NCBI GenBank assembly: GCA_943704415.1
Contig: CALSCO010002220.1
Coordinates: forward strand, 1 to 22,480
DNA from: Parvularia atlantis
Taxonomy: Eukaryota; Opisthokonta; Rotosphaerida
DNA: 22,480 nucleotides
Direction of reading: 5' to 3'
The position numbers and the translations under genes were made by a program. This document shows, piece by piece, positions 1 through 10,581 of the stretch (the first letter of the stretch is position 1; the number at the start of each line of letters is the position of its first letter). The notes beneath the pieces are model-generated. The model was not told where the DNA came from, made no database searches, and saw nothing but the letters and a program-made list of their open reading frames with translations.

Positions 1-745
1 TGGCCAGGGCGACGCCGGCCGCGCTGCCGAGGAAAGTTCCGCCGACGCCGAGGCCTGTCGCTCGCGCCGCGCGTCAGTCGCTCTGCCGCACGTCGTCGGC
101 GCCCTGCAACGCACCCGCCAGCGCGCCCGCAATCACCGGCGCCGCCAGGCCGCCCGTCAGGCCCAGAAGCACGCCACCCGTCACGCCGGCCGCGCCGATC
201 AGCGCCCAGCGCTGCAGTGTCTGCGCCCTCGTGCGCTCGGCGCGCTCGCCGCCCTCGGCCAGCGCGGCCCCCTTGTCGCGGAGGGCACACACGATGGCGG
301 CGACGTCGTCCTCGCGGCGCGCGACGTCGGTCCAGGGCAGGTCGAGCGCGATGGCGAGGCGGCGCAGCAGCACACGCGCGCGGGCGTCGTAGCCGCCGCC
401 GGCCACACACGCGCCAAGCACGACGCGCACGGCCGCCCAGCGCGCTGCCACGGCATTCGGCCGCACGAGCGCGACGACGTACGGCTGGACGGCCACGTCG
501 TGCGCGGGCAGCGTGCGCAGGTGCAGCACGGCCGCGCGATCGTCGCGCTCGAGGCGCAGCTCGTCCGCCACGCGGGCCATCCACGCGCCGGTGGCGGCCT
601 CGTCATCAGCGCCGCGCGGCGCGGCCAGCAGCCACACGAGCGCGACGAGGGCCGTGCGCTGCGCCGGGTCGAGCGCGGCGTGCGCGTCGTCGCCCACGAG
701 CGCTGTCGCTGTCGCTGTCGCACGCGACGCTGCGGGCGGTGTCAT
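1..745 (-). CDS. TMCO4: TMCO4/DUF726-like membrane protein, 5' part
   Basis: This is the N-terminal part of a protein that looks like the TMCO4 (DUF726) family, membrane-associated proteins with an alpha/beta-hydrolase fold. Translation starts at the ATG ending at 745. The first ~170 residues are Ala/Arg-rich and helical. They are followed by a glycine-rich hydrophobic segment with the family-typical run LTGGLAAPVIAGALAG. An intron at 55-114 (donor GTGCGTTG, branch-like CTGAC, acceptor CAG, phase 1) joins this to LGVGGTFLGSAAGVALA, which continues the hydrophobic hairpin seen in TMCO4 proteins. Reading through the intron instead hits a stop at 74-76, so splicing is needed. The catalytic part lies beyond the left window edge. 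The gene is divergent from the small gene at 1015, with 269 bp between them. The family call rests on the glycine-rich hairpin only. Confidence 0.65.
55..114 (-). other. Intron in the TMCO4-like gene
   Basis: A 60-nt phase-1 intron. The donor is GTGCGTTG, CTGAC lies about 20 nt before the acceptor, and the acceptor is GACAG. Its removal joins ALAG to LGVGG in frame and avoids the stop at 74-76. Confidence 0.8.
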
Positions 746-1014
746 GACGCTTGTTTTCCGTAGTTTGAGGCAGCGAGGGCGCGGCGCTCGGCTCTAGGGG
801 GACTGGCTGTTGCCACGAACCTTGCGAAAAGTGTTGCTGCTGGTGCACGCAACGGCGCTGTTGTCCCGCCGCGCGCAGGCCGCCGCGGCTCGTGGGCGCG
901 CGCCGCCGCGTCATCGCCGGGACCCGCCTCCTGGCCCGGCGCACCGGGTGACGCGGGCGCTCACGTCACGCGCACGCGCACTTCCACGACCGCCGCGCCG
1001 TGGCCTGCCCGGTG
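746..1014. promoter_or_regulatory. Divergent intergenic region
   Basis: These 269 bp separate the start codons of the TMCO4-like gene (-) and the small membrane-protein gene (+), so both promoters and 5' UTRs should lie here. No TATA box is visible. A run near 960-980 contains TCACGTCACG, which resembles a CRE or E-box core, but no function can be assigned from one copy. Confidence 0.4.
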
Positions 1015-1284
1015 ATGGCCGACTGGGAGGCCGTTGTGCTGCGCCCCGAGCCGCCGCCGTCGCGCCCGCCCGCGCCCGCGGTCGACGCTGCCTCACCCAA
1101 CGGCGACCACTACCACCTCTACATCGACCAGTACGACGACGACGGCGACGAGGAGCGCACGATGAGCCCGGTCGAGTCGGCGCGCACGGCCTGCGCGCAC
1201 GTTGCCGCGTCGCTGCTGCTCGTGGGCCTCGTCTGGACGGGCTGCGTGCTGTACACAGCGACGCCAATGATCCGGGAAGGGTGA
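1015..1284 (+). CDS. Small single-pass (tail-anchored) protein, unknown
   Basis: An 89-residue reading frame from the ATG at 1015, not recognised as any family. The N-terminal half is Pro-rich and then acidic (DQYDDDGDEER). A single hydrophobic helix follows at about residues 63-82 (core AASLLLVGLVWTGCVLY), then a short tail ending REG. That layout fits a tail-anchored protein with a cytosolic acidic domain. The acidic-then-hydrophobic composition is unlike the Arg/Ala shadow frames around it, which supports a real gene. The frame stays open again after its stop and would encode VERFDDDG near 1363-1386, but no intron with matching phase joins them, so a second exon was not called. The gene lies between a divergent neighbour and ATR on the same strand. 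Confidence 0.5.
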   Translation: MADWEAVVLRPEPPPSRPPAPAVDAASPNGDHYHLYIDQYDDDGDEERTMSPVESARTACAHVAASLLLVGLVWTGCVLYTATPMIREG

Positions 1285-1538
1285 CGCGTCGCTTCGCCGC
1301 CATTGGATCATTCGCTCCTCGCGTCTCACCCGAATCGCATGGCGGTCGCATCCCGGCCAGCCGTCGAGCGCTTCGACGACGACGGCGTGCGTGCCGTGCC
1401 GCGCGACCGCGCCGCGCTGGGTTGAGCACGCTTGTTGTTCGCAGTGGCCCGTTGTGCGCTACCCAGCCTCGCCGGAACTAGTATGACCTCAACTGTCTGC
1501 CACGTCTGTCGCCGCACTCGGAAACGCCGCTCCCCACC
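1285..1538. other. Intergenic spacer upstream of ATR
   Basis: These 254 bp carry the 3' end of the small gene and the 5' leader and promoter of ATR. No TATA box, repeat or RNA gene is visible. A short open stretch ends at the TGA near 1424-1426 and could be an unrecognised 3' exon of the small gene. Confidence 0.4.
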
Positions 1539-4500
1539 ATGGACACGACGACCGCAGCGGCGACGTCGGCGCTGGCGGCGGTGGTGGAGCTGGTGCAGCT
1601 GGCGGAGGCGTCAGCGGGCGAGGCGCCGCTGGGCGAGCTGCGCGGGCGCGTGGTGGCGGCCTTGGCGACGGGCCTGGGCTCGGGCGCGGCGGGCGACGCC
1701 CTGCTGACGGTCCGCGCGCTGCAGTTTCTGGTCGGGCAGTACCCGGACGTGTTTGCGGACGGCGACGCGGGCGAGCTCGCGCATTGGCGGCTGGTGGCAC
1801 GGCTGGTGGACGCGCCGGCGGTGGCGATGCACGCGTGGACGGGCGCGACGCAGGTGCTGGACGGGCTACTGCAGCTGGTGGCGCCACTCGCACGGTTTGA
1901 GCGCGCCATCGGCGACCTTGTCGCGCGGCTGCACGTGCACGACCAGCCGGTGCAGCAGCGCCTCGTGCTGGCGGTGCTGGCGGCGCACGTGCCCGGGTCG
2001 CCGCGCCGGTGGGCCGTGGCGCGTCGCGTGGTGGCGGGCGCGGTCGCGGCCATGTCGATGCGCGCGGAGGACGACGAGCTCGCGCTGGCGTACTACCGGC
2101 TGCTCGACGCCGTGCTCGCGCGGCACACGCCCGCCGACGACCTGCCGCCCGCGCACAACCTGGTCGAGGGCGCGCTGCACCACCTGCTCGAGGCCGGGCC
2201 GGCGCCGCGCGTCGTCGTGCTCGGCGTGCTCGCGCGCGTGCAACTGCCCGACGCCGAGCGCCTGCTGCCGCTGCTTGTGGCCGTCGTGCTCGCGCTTGCA
2301 CCAGGCACCCTGCCGCTCGCGCCCGTGTTCCACCTGCTGCGCAAGGCGCTTGCGCACGGCCCGCCGCCCGACGAGGCGCCCGCGATCGTCACCGCCCTCG
2401 GCGAGCACGTCGCGCGCCTCACCGACGACAGCGAGGCTGCCATCGCGAGCGTCGAGGCCGCCGCCGAGCTTGTGCGTGCCCTCGGCGTGCATGCGGACGG
2501 CGTGCTCGGCGCGCTCGCTGCGCGGCAAGTGCCCGCGTATGTCGACGGCGCGCTGGCGCTCGGCTGCGTCGTGCGCATGGCGCGGCTGCATCAGCTCGCG
2601 GGTGTGCCCTGGGACGCCTACGCCCTTGCCGCGGCGCACGAGACCGCCCTGCTCCCGCTGGCCCTGCTCGATCACGCGCCGAGCGAGCGCATGCGCGCGC
2701 GCGTCTTTGCCGACAACGCTTCCCGCGCCGCTGCGCTCCTGCCCCTGCTCCAAGCGAGCATGGTCAACAAGTCGCTGCTGCTGCAGGCGCTGCTCGCGCG
2801 CGGGCCAACCTCGCCGACGATTGCGCCTCTGCTGGGCGTCGCCGCGTGCCCGCTCATCTTTGCGCCCGGCACGCTCACCGCGCGCTGCCCCGTGTGCGAC
2901 GCGGGCACGGCCCCTCCGCGACACCACCACCACCGGACGATCCCGATGACACTGCTGGCGCCGACGATGCAGCTGCTCGACCCCGGACAGGACGTGGGCG
3001 CCCGGCGCGCGCTGGCGGCGTCGCTGCCGCGGCTGGTGCGCCACTTGGACGTGCCGCGCGACGCCGACTGGCGCGCGGGCACGCCACTCGTGAGCGCCAT
3101 CTCGCTTGGCGTGGCCGATCAGCACCCGGGCGTGCGCGAGGCTTGCGCCGACGCGTTCGCGGCGTTTGTACTGGCGCAGGGCGCGACCGCCAACGCCGAG
3201 TGCATCGCCACGCTCCGCCCGATGTGGCAGCGCGTCGAGGGTGACCCGCCCGTGCTCGCGACGCTCATCGGCATGCTCGGGCAGCTCGGAGGGGCCCTGC
3301 CCAGTGGCGACGACCCACTGCTGCTCTTCTGCATCACCTCGCTCATGCGCTGCCTCTCGGCCGGCGCCCAGGCCACCCAGAGCGCCGCCAGCACGGCCCT
3401 GCGCCACCTGCTCGACGCGCGCCACACGACCTTGCTCCAGGCCCTAGCGCTCTTCCCCGCCGCGGCCGCCGAGACCCTCGCCGAGCTCTGGTTCAGCGGG
3501 CCGGCCGTGACGTGGTCGCTCGCGCGGCGCATCGCCCCCGTGGCCGAGGTCGACCAGCTCTCGGCCGAGCAGTTCCTCGACCGGGCGATCGCGCTAATTG
3601 TGCCGCACCTGGTCATGACCCAGCGCGAGGCCGAGATCCACTGGATCGCCAGCAGCCTCAACATGCACATGACTGACGTCCTGACCGAGGAGGCGCTCGC
3701 GTACATCATGAAGGAGCAGCTGCTCGCCGGCCTGCGTGACATCCACGAGCTCGGCAAGTTTGTGCAGCGCCTGTGCACGGGCACGGCCAACGCCGACCGC
3801 GAGTACCTCTCGAGCTACATCATCGACCTCTTCCGCTCGTGCGACAGCGAGGCGTTCCTGCAGGTCGCCCTGCTCCTCGCCGCTGACGACCCTACCCAGG
3901 CCGTTGAGGCGCTCCGCGTCTTTGCCTACATCATCAGCGGTCGCAGCGCCAACGATGGCGCCAAGCCCGAGGGCGACCGCCTGCTGCGCGACGTGATCGT
4001 CGAGCGCTTCCTCTACGTCCTCAACAAGGAGCAAAAGACCCTCAATGACGCCCACACCGCCTCGGCCCGCAAGGTGCGCACGCTCGTTGTGCCGCGCTCG
4101 CTCGCGCCAACAGCATCCGCCGACGTCAAACAGGTGCAGTCGCTGCGCATGCTCGCGCGCCTCATCCCCTACATCGACACGGCGCTGCCGTCTTTCAGCC
4201 CGCAGGTCGCGTGCCGCGCGCATGCATGCAAGCAGCTCTTCCTCACGGCCGAGCGCGCGCGCAGATCATCCAGTTTCTGCAGATGGCGATGGAGCGGCCC
4301 GCGCTGCAGGAGGCCGTGTACGCCGCGTGGGACGTGTTTCTGCACACGCTGCCGACGGCGCATCTCGGCCCGCTGCTCGGCCAGATTGTCACGCTGCTGC
4401 TCCTGCGCTCGGCGCCGCCCGCGACCGTCTCGCCTGCGCTCGTGCGCCTGCTGCACTTTCTGCTCGTCGACAAGCAGTCTGGTGCGTGGCGCCCACCACG

Positions 4501-7500
4501 CGCTCGCTGGTGCATGCCTGAACCGCGCCTCGCGTAAACAGACTTTTGCTCGCACTTCCACGACATTTTTGTGCCCCTGCCCAGCGAGCCCAGCCTCGAG
4601 CCCGCGGCGCAGCGCATCATTTCGCTCAGGTGCCGGTGGTCATGCCGCGCTCCTCCTGCCAGCTGACACCACTTCATAGCCGCACGGACGTGCTCTCGCG
4701 CATCGTGCACTACGGCCTGCCGCACGAGAACCCGCACGTCTGCCGCGCGGCCCTGCGCCGGCTCTCGATGCTGCTGCGCTTCCAGCAAGTGCGCGTACGC
4801 GCCCACGCGCTCATCGTCGTTACCAACGCCGCCGCCGCCAGATCGACTTTGCGTCGCAGTCGCGCGGCGGCGTGCGCAAGGACCAGCTTATGCGCTCCCT
4901 ACTCGACACAGCCGCGCGCTACAGCGGCTCGCATGAGCCCGACGTGCTCCAGGCCGTGGCCGAGTGCTTTGGCGAGCTCGGCGCGATTGACCCGGACGAC
5001 CTCGGCCTCGCGCCGCTCGCGTCCAACCGCTTCGGCCCGACCACTGCGTTTGAGCTCATCGTGCCCTGGGATGAGATCGGCGGGTCGCCCAGCGGCGTCG
5101 CGGCCGACGCGGTGCTGCGCATCCCGTTTGCACTGCTGCAGTCGCACCGGGCCTACGTCGCGTTCAGCGTGCATCTTATCCGCTCGCAGCTCCTGCCGCT
5201 GCTCCACGCGCTCAACCGGGCCGACACCCAGAACCGCGCCGTGTTTGCGATCCAGGAGCTCCTGCGCTTTTGCTGCGGTGACGAGCGCGACCGTCTCACC
5301 GTGGACACCTACAACGTGCGCGCTTTGGGGGGGGGGGGGGGGGCATGCTCGCTCAGTGCGCGCTTACCTCTTCTTCGCAGAAACAACCGCTCCGGCCCGT
5401 TAGCAGCTATGCCGACCCGGCCGACGCGCTCAACACGCCCGACGGCGTGTGGGCGCTCTTCAGCCGCAAGATGCGCGAGTACCTCGTGCTGCTCCTCCGC
5501 TCCGAGTACAAGATCACGGCGCAGCACGTGCCCGACCTCGCGCGCGACACGGCCATCTACGACACCTGCGCCACCCTGCCCAAGTGGCTCACGACCTGGG
5601 CCGTGCACCTCATGGGCACGATCACACGCGACATGCACGACGCCCACCAGGTGTTTGCCGCGCTGCACAGCGTCGTCCGCGCCGAGCCCGCCGTCGGCCT
5701 GCACGTCCTCCCACACGTCTGCCGCCTCGTCGTGACCGAGCGCACCAACGACGAGCGCCAGCAGGTCATCCACGAGATCAACACCGTCCTCGGCGACGTT
5801 GCCACGGCCGCCGGCGGCCTCCCCGCCTCCTCCGCGCCCGTCACTACCATGCCCACCAAGACCGCGGCTGCCATCAAGTCAACCGCCTTTCGCCACGGCG
5901 CCGCGCAGACGGTCCGTCCGCACGCCGCGCTCCACTCGCGCGCTTACCGCATTCCAGGTCTTCATCGTGCTTGACTTCCTCACAAAATGGCTGTACGACA
6001 ACAAGCCGCGCGAGCGCTCCGGGACGGTCGCGCCGGCTTTCATGCACATCGAGCAGTGCGTGGCCTTCCCTCGCCCGCCTCGCTCTTACGCGCGCACGCA
6101 GCGTCCTCAACAAGATCCTGCCCGAGCAGATCGCCGCGGCCGCGTACCGCTCGCAGCAGTACGAGCGTGCGCTGCGCTACCACGAGACGTTCATCCGCAA
6201 GACGCGCCAGCACCAGGGCGGCGACCGCTCCGACCGCCTCGTCGCCACAACCATCCCGCTCGCGGCCTACGTCGACGACGAAGGCGCCGAGGTCGCGTCG
6301 TCGTCGTTGCAGCTCACGGCCGGCAAGGCCGCCACAGTCGACGTGCTCCACGCGCAGCTGCAAACCGTCTACTCGCACCTGGACGAGCAAGACGGCATGG
6401 CCGGCGTCGCCGCGCTCTTCCGCCCAACGTTCCCGCTCGACCAGCAGATCAGTGACCACCGCAGCCACGGGCGTTGGTCCGACGCGCAGACGTGCTACGA
6501 GCTTGCCATGGAGCAGGTGCACCCAGCCTGTTTGCGCAGCGGACTCGTGGATCACATTATCCCCCTCTGCGCACAACCCAGGCCGCACCGGGCGCAAGGC
6601 ACATCTTTGCCTACGGGCAGCTCGAGTGCCTGCAGCACCTGGGCCACTTTCGTGCGTGCACGCGCGCGCGAGATCGCCCGGCTCGTGCGCACATGGTCTG
6701 ACGGCGCGCGGACCGCAGAGTCCATGCTGGCCAACGTGCACGGCCTGCTGCGCGCGGCCACGGGCGGCGTCGAGCGCGAGCTGCGGGCGTACGGCGTCCA
6801 GGCAGCGTGGCGGCTCGGCCAGTGGAACCAGATCGGGGGCCTCGAGCCGGGTGCGACTGAGCGCTTCGACGTCGGCCTAGGCCGACTCATGGTGCGTGCG
6901 GCGGCCGGCGCGAACCGACCGACCGACTCACGTTGCGCGCTGTCACAAGCTCGCTCTGCACCACAGCGACGCCGACCGGTTCAACGTCGTCACAGGCACG
7001 ATGCTCGCCTCGCTCTCGCGCACGCTCGCCACCCGCGCCGTCCGCTCGACCTACCAGCAGGCGTACCCGGTGCGCCCGCTGAGCCCCTTTGCATCCACAC
7101 GCTCACGCGCCCCTGCACAGATCGTCGTCAAGCTGCACCTGCTTGCGGACCTGAAGCTGTTTGCGCACCACACGCACTGGTTTGAGCCCGCAGGCGCGGC
7201 TGGCATCGACCGCACCGTCAGCACGACGCTCGACGCGCTGCAGGCGCGGCTCGACAGCACACAAAAGACCTACCGCACCCGCGAGACCCTGCTGGACCTG
7301 CACCGGTCACTCATCGCGCTCATGCGCGAGCGCGCCCAGGCGCCCGCGGCCCTCACCCAGCTCGAGCGCACGCTCGGCCAAAAGTGGCTCATGACCGCCA
7401 AGCTCGCGCGCAAGGACTACCACCTGCAGACGGCCTACGGCGCGACGCTGCAGGCGACCGCCCACAACGGTGCGCACCCGCACTTGCTTTGCTGTGCACT

Positions 7501-8358
7501 CAGGCGTGCGTGCACAGCGTCGTACCTCGGCCACGTCGAGCGCGCCAAGCAGCTGTGGATGCACCAGCAGTTCCCCGAGGCCATGAGCGAGCTCTCGAGC
7601 GGGCTCGTCATGACCACCGGCTTTGTGCCGTCGACGCCGCTCGGCTCGGTGCAGACCGCGGCGGGCAAAATCCGTGTGCGCCTCGCGCGCTGGGCCGAGG
7701 AGACGAGCGTGAGCGAGACCAAGAAGGCAGCGCGCGCCGTGCACACGTGGCGGCTGTCTCTGCTGACCCGCGTGCGCACAGATCCGCGAGCTGTACGAGC
7801 AGGCGCAGCCCAAGAGCGCGGCGCAGGACCTGTGCGTCGCACTGCGTGGCTTCTGCGCCACCGTGCTCACACGCCAAACGCGCAGCACGCTCTGGGAGGA
7901 CAGCTTCTTCTACTGCGCGCGCTTCCTCGACAAGCGGCTCGACTTTGCGCGCCGCGTCAGCCTGCGCCAGCCGTTTGATGAGGACGCCCGCACGACGCTC
8001 GAGGTCATCTTTGGCTACTACCGCAACGCGCTGCTCGGCAACCGGCACATCTTCCAGGCGCTGCCGCGGCTGCTGACGCTCTGGCTGGTGCGGTGGCCGT
8101 GCGGCTGGGTGCCGGACTGACATCCGCGGCCAGGACTTTGGCCAGCACGTCGCGACGACGGGCGCCGGTGCCGCAGGTGCACCGCCGGCGTCAGCCGGAC
8201 CCAGCGGCCGGCTCGATGACGCTGCCGAGTGCGAGCGCCTGTTGCACCGGCTCACGACCGAGGTCGAGCGCCTGAGCAATCAGCCGCAGCAGCTACAGAC
8301 GGCCCTGTCGCAGGTGCGTCGCTTTTTTAGCCGCACGTGCGCTCGCGCCCTCATCTTT

Positions 8359-8389
<31 letters not shown>

Positions 8390-10548
8390 GCGCATGCAGC
8401 TCTCGTCGCGCATCACGCACCCGCACCCCGAGGTCGTCGCCAAGCTCCAAAAACTGCTCGGCACGCTCGTCCTCAGCTTCCCGCAGCAGGCCCTGTGGCA
8501 GCTCATGCTCCTTCTCGGTGCGTGCAGCGTGGCTGTTGCGTACTGTGCTGTCGTATATGCACCATCCGCGCCCAAACTCACGCTCACCCGCGCGCACCAT
8601 CCGCGCCCAAACTCACGTTCACCCACGCACAATTTGCACCCAATCTGACGCTCTATGCGCCCCGCAGGGCTGTCGTCGGTGCGACCGGACGACAAAGAGT
8701 CGATGACGCGCCAGCAGAACGCCGAGCAGCTTTTTCTGGACGCGAAGCGCCGCGCAAAGGCCGACAGGAAGCTCGACGCCAAGATCGAGACGATGAAGAG
8801 CCTGACCAAACAGCTCACGCTCCTGCCCAGCTGCCGCGACGACGCCACCGCTCTCGCCGCCACCGTCAAGCGCATTCAGAAGATCCTCAAAGACAACCCG
8901 GAAACAGTGCTCGCCCCGATCCAGTCGCAGCTCGTTGTGACGCTGCCGAGCGCGGGCATGGACGCGACGACGCACTCAATCTTTGAGGAGTCCATCTACC
9001 TGACGGGTGCGCGCGCGCGCGCCGCATGCGCACACGCTGTCTGACGCGCCGTCGCCACAGACCTGATGGCTCGCATTGACATCTACGCGTCCATGACCGC
9101 GCCCCAGAAGCTCACCTTTGCCGCGTCCAACGGGCAGACGTATCAGTTTTTCGTCAAGCCCAAGGCATGTGCGCGCGCGTGTGTGCCGGCTGCGGCGCTG
9201 ACACGCGTACAGGACGACCTGCGCGTCGACAGCCGCCTTCTCGAGTTTGACGTCGTCGTCAACAAGCTGCTCTCGCAGGACGCCGAGGCGCGGCGACGCA
9301 ACTTGCGTGCGTTTGCGCAGGCGGGTGAGGTGCGGCGCCTCACGCGCGGCGGTCGATAGACATCCGCACGTACGCCGTTATCCCGCTCAACATCCAGTGC
9401 GGCCTGATCGAGATCGTCCCACACCTGCTCACGCTGCGCGTCGTGCGTGCCACCGTGCCGCGTTTGCGCGCTTGTGCCGCTGACCGCCACGCTAGGTGCT
9501 CGACGGGCTCATGCGCGAGCGCATGCGCGACATCAAGGACTCGCTCTCGCGCTACCGCGCCGCGGTCGACACGCTCTTTGAGCAGCGTCGCACACGGCCT
9601 GGCGCCACGGGCGACATCCGTCGCAAGTACGTCGAGTTCAAGGAGGACCACAAGCCGCTGATGCACCGCTGGTGGTTGCAGCAGTTTGTCGACCCGGCCG
9701 CATGGTTCGCAGCGCGCCTGGGCTTCCAGCGGACGTCGGCGGTCATGTCGATGGTTGGCTACGTGGTCGGGTGCGCGGCAGCGAGCGGCGGCGCGAGGCG
9801 TCTGAGCGCTAACCGCGGCTCGGCAGCCTGGGCGATCGCCACCTAGAGAACCTGCTGCTGGACGAGCGCACGGGCGACCTCGTGCACGTCGACTTTGACA
9901 TGCTCTTTGACAAGGTGCGTCGCACGTCGGGCGGCGCGTGCGAGCCCTTCACGCATCCGCGCAGGCGCACAGCCTCAAGGTGCCCGAGCGTGTGCCGTTC
10001 CGGCTGACACAAAACATGATCGACGCATTTGGCGTGTGCGGCTGTGAGGGCGTGTTTCGCAAGTGCTGTGAGCTCACGCTCAAGGTGCGCGCGGCCGTTG
10101 CATCCGTGCGCATGGCTCACGCGCAACGCGCACAGATCCTCCGCTCCAACGCCGACACCCTCGCCAGCGTCATGGAGACGTTCCTGCACGACCCGCTGCT
10201 GCAGTGGAAGGTGCGTGGGCGTGGGCGCGCGCGCGTGTGGCTGTCCGCTCATCGCCCGCGCGCCGACGCGCAGCCCGACAACAAGAAGCGCGTCGACAGC
10301 AACCACCAGGGCTGGAGTGAGAGCGCGCGCGTGAAGGGTGCGGCCCCGTGCGCTTGCGCGCGCGCATGCTGACCCCCCCGGCCGCAGCGCGCGAGTACCT
10401 CGGCGTGATGGTGCGCAAGCTCCAGGGCCAGACCAGCAAGGACGGCCCGCCGCTGTCGGTCGACGGCGTCGTGCTCAACCTGATCGAGCAGGCGACGAAC
10501 GACGACCATCTCGCGCTCATGTTCCACGGCTGGGCCGCGTTCCTGTGA
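1539..10548 (+). CDS. ATR: ATR/Mec1/Rad3 checkpoint kinase (PIKK), 26 exons
   Basis: This is the nuclear PI3K-like kinase that senses RPA-coated ssDNA with ATRIP and starts the replication-stress checkpoint. Exon 1 (1539-4205, 889 codons) encodes HEAT-repeat solenoid. Exon 5 holds the UME signature CFGELGAIDP (~residue 1069). Exons 7-16 form the FAT domain (CYELAMEQ, EAAWK-like QAAWRLGQW, LPRLLTLWLDFG). Exons 18-23 are the kinase: FFVKPKDDLR with Lys ~2191, RRRNLHIRTYAVIPLN, GLGDRHLEN with Asp ~2347, VHVDFD with Asp ~2366. Exon 26 ends in the FATC domain (LMFHGWAAFL). Introns: 4206-4264, 4482-4541, 4630-4679, 4789-4841, 5316-5380, 5912-5957, 6056-6101, 6517-6581, 6652-6718, 6892-6949, 7070-7120, 7470-7517, 7739-7781, 8088-8133, 8314-8399, 8518-8667, 9007-9060, 9165-9212 (GC-AG), 9307-9359, 9443-9495, 9771-9826, 9915-9964, 10085-10135, 10211-10273, 10317-10387. 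The spliced length is about 2505 aa, between yeast Mec1 and human ATR. All key catalytic residues are present, so it should be active. Confidence 0.95.
5316..5380 (+). other. ATR intron 5 with a G17 homopolymer
   Basis: A 65-nt phase-0 intron (donor GTGCGCGC, acceptor TTCTTCGCAG). It contains 17 consecutive G residues at 5327-5343, followed by CATGCTCGCTCAG and a short pyrimidine tract. Confidence 0.8.
8314..8399 (+). other. ATR intron 15 with T13-G22 tract
   Basis: An 86-nt phase-0 intron (donor GTGCGTCGC, acceptor GCATGCAG). It holds 13 T residues (8356-8368) directly followed by 22 G residues (8369-8390). Removal joins TALSQ to LSSRITHPHPEV, matching the ATR FAT domain. Confidence 0.85.
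8518..8667 (+). other. ATR intron 16 with internal tandem repeat
   Basis: At 150 nt this is the longest ATR intron (donor GTGCGTGC, acceptor CCCCGCAG, phase 1). It contains a 35-bp tandem repeat at 8561-8630 with a decayed third copy to about 8653. Removal joins LMLLL to GLSSVRPDDKE. Confidence 0.85.
8561..8653 (+). repeat. 35-bp tandem repeat, about 2.7 copies
   Basis: Copy 1 is 8561-8595 and copy 2 is 8596-8630, nearly identical (core CCATCCGCGCCCAAACTCAC). A diverged partial third copy follows from 8631. Each copy carries a branch-point-like CTCAC or CTGAC. It lies wholly inside ATR intron 16. Confidence 0.85.
9165..9212 (+). other. GC-AG intron in ATR (intron 18)
   Basis: A 48-nt phase-0 intron with donor AAG|GCATGT, internal CTGAC and acceptor GTACAG. 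It joins FFVKPK to DDLRVDSRLLEF, the near-invariant kinase N-lobe stretch of ATR. The nearest GT donor (GCAT|GTGCGC) gives the wrong phase, so the GC donor is well supported. Confidence 0.9.
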
Positions 10549-10581
10549 CAGTGTACAGCGCACGTGTACATGCACACTTCC

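Noticed and set aside
1361-1426. A second exon for the small tail-anchored gene encoding VERFDDDG
   Set aside because: The frame is open and looks protein-like, but no GT donor in the first part has the phase needed for the only good acceptor (1360).
1866-3425. A 519-codon open frame antisense to ATR exon 1
   Set aside because: It is rich in Arg, Gln and Gly without any domain, and it mirrors the codon structure of the sense HEAT-repeat exon.
4206-4679. Continuous reading of the first ATR frame past 4205
   Set aside because: The extra residues are Arg/Cys/Ser shadow sequence. Splicing at 4206-4264 restores conserved helices (QFLQMAMERPALQEAV) in a different frame.
9771-9859. Possible loss of the ATR catalytic loop, because GLGDRH is not in one open frame
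   Set aside because: An ordinary 56-nt intron (9771-9826) with a CTAAC branch point splits the motif. Splicing restores GLGDRHLEN.
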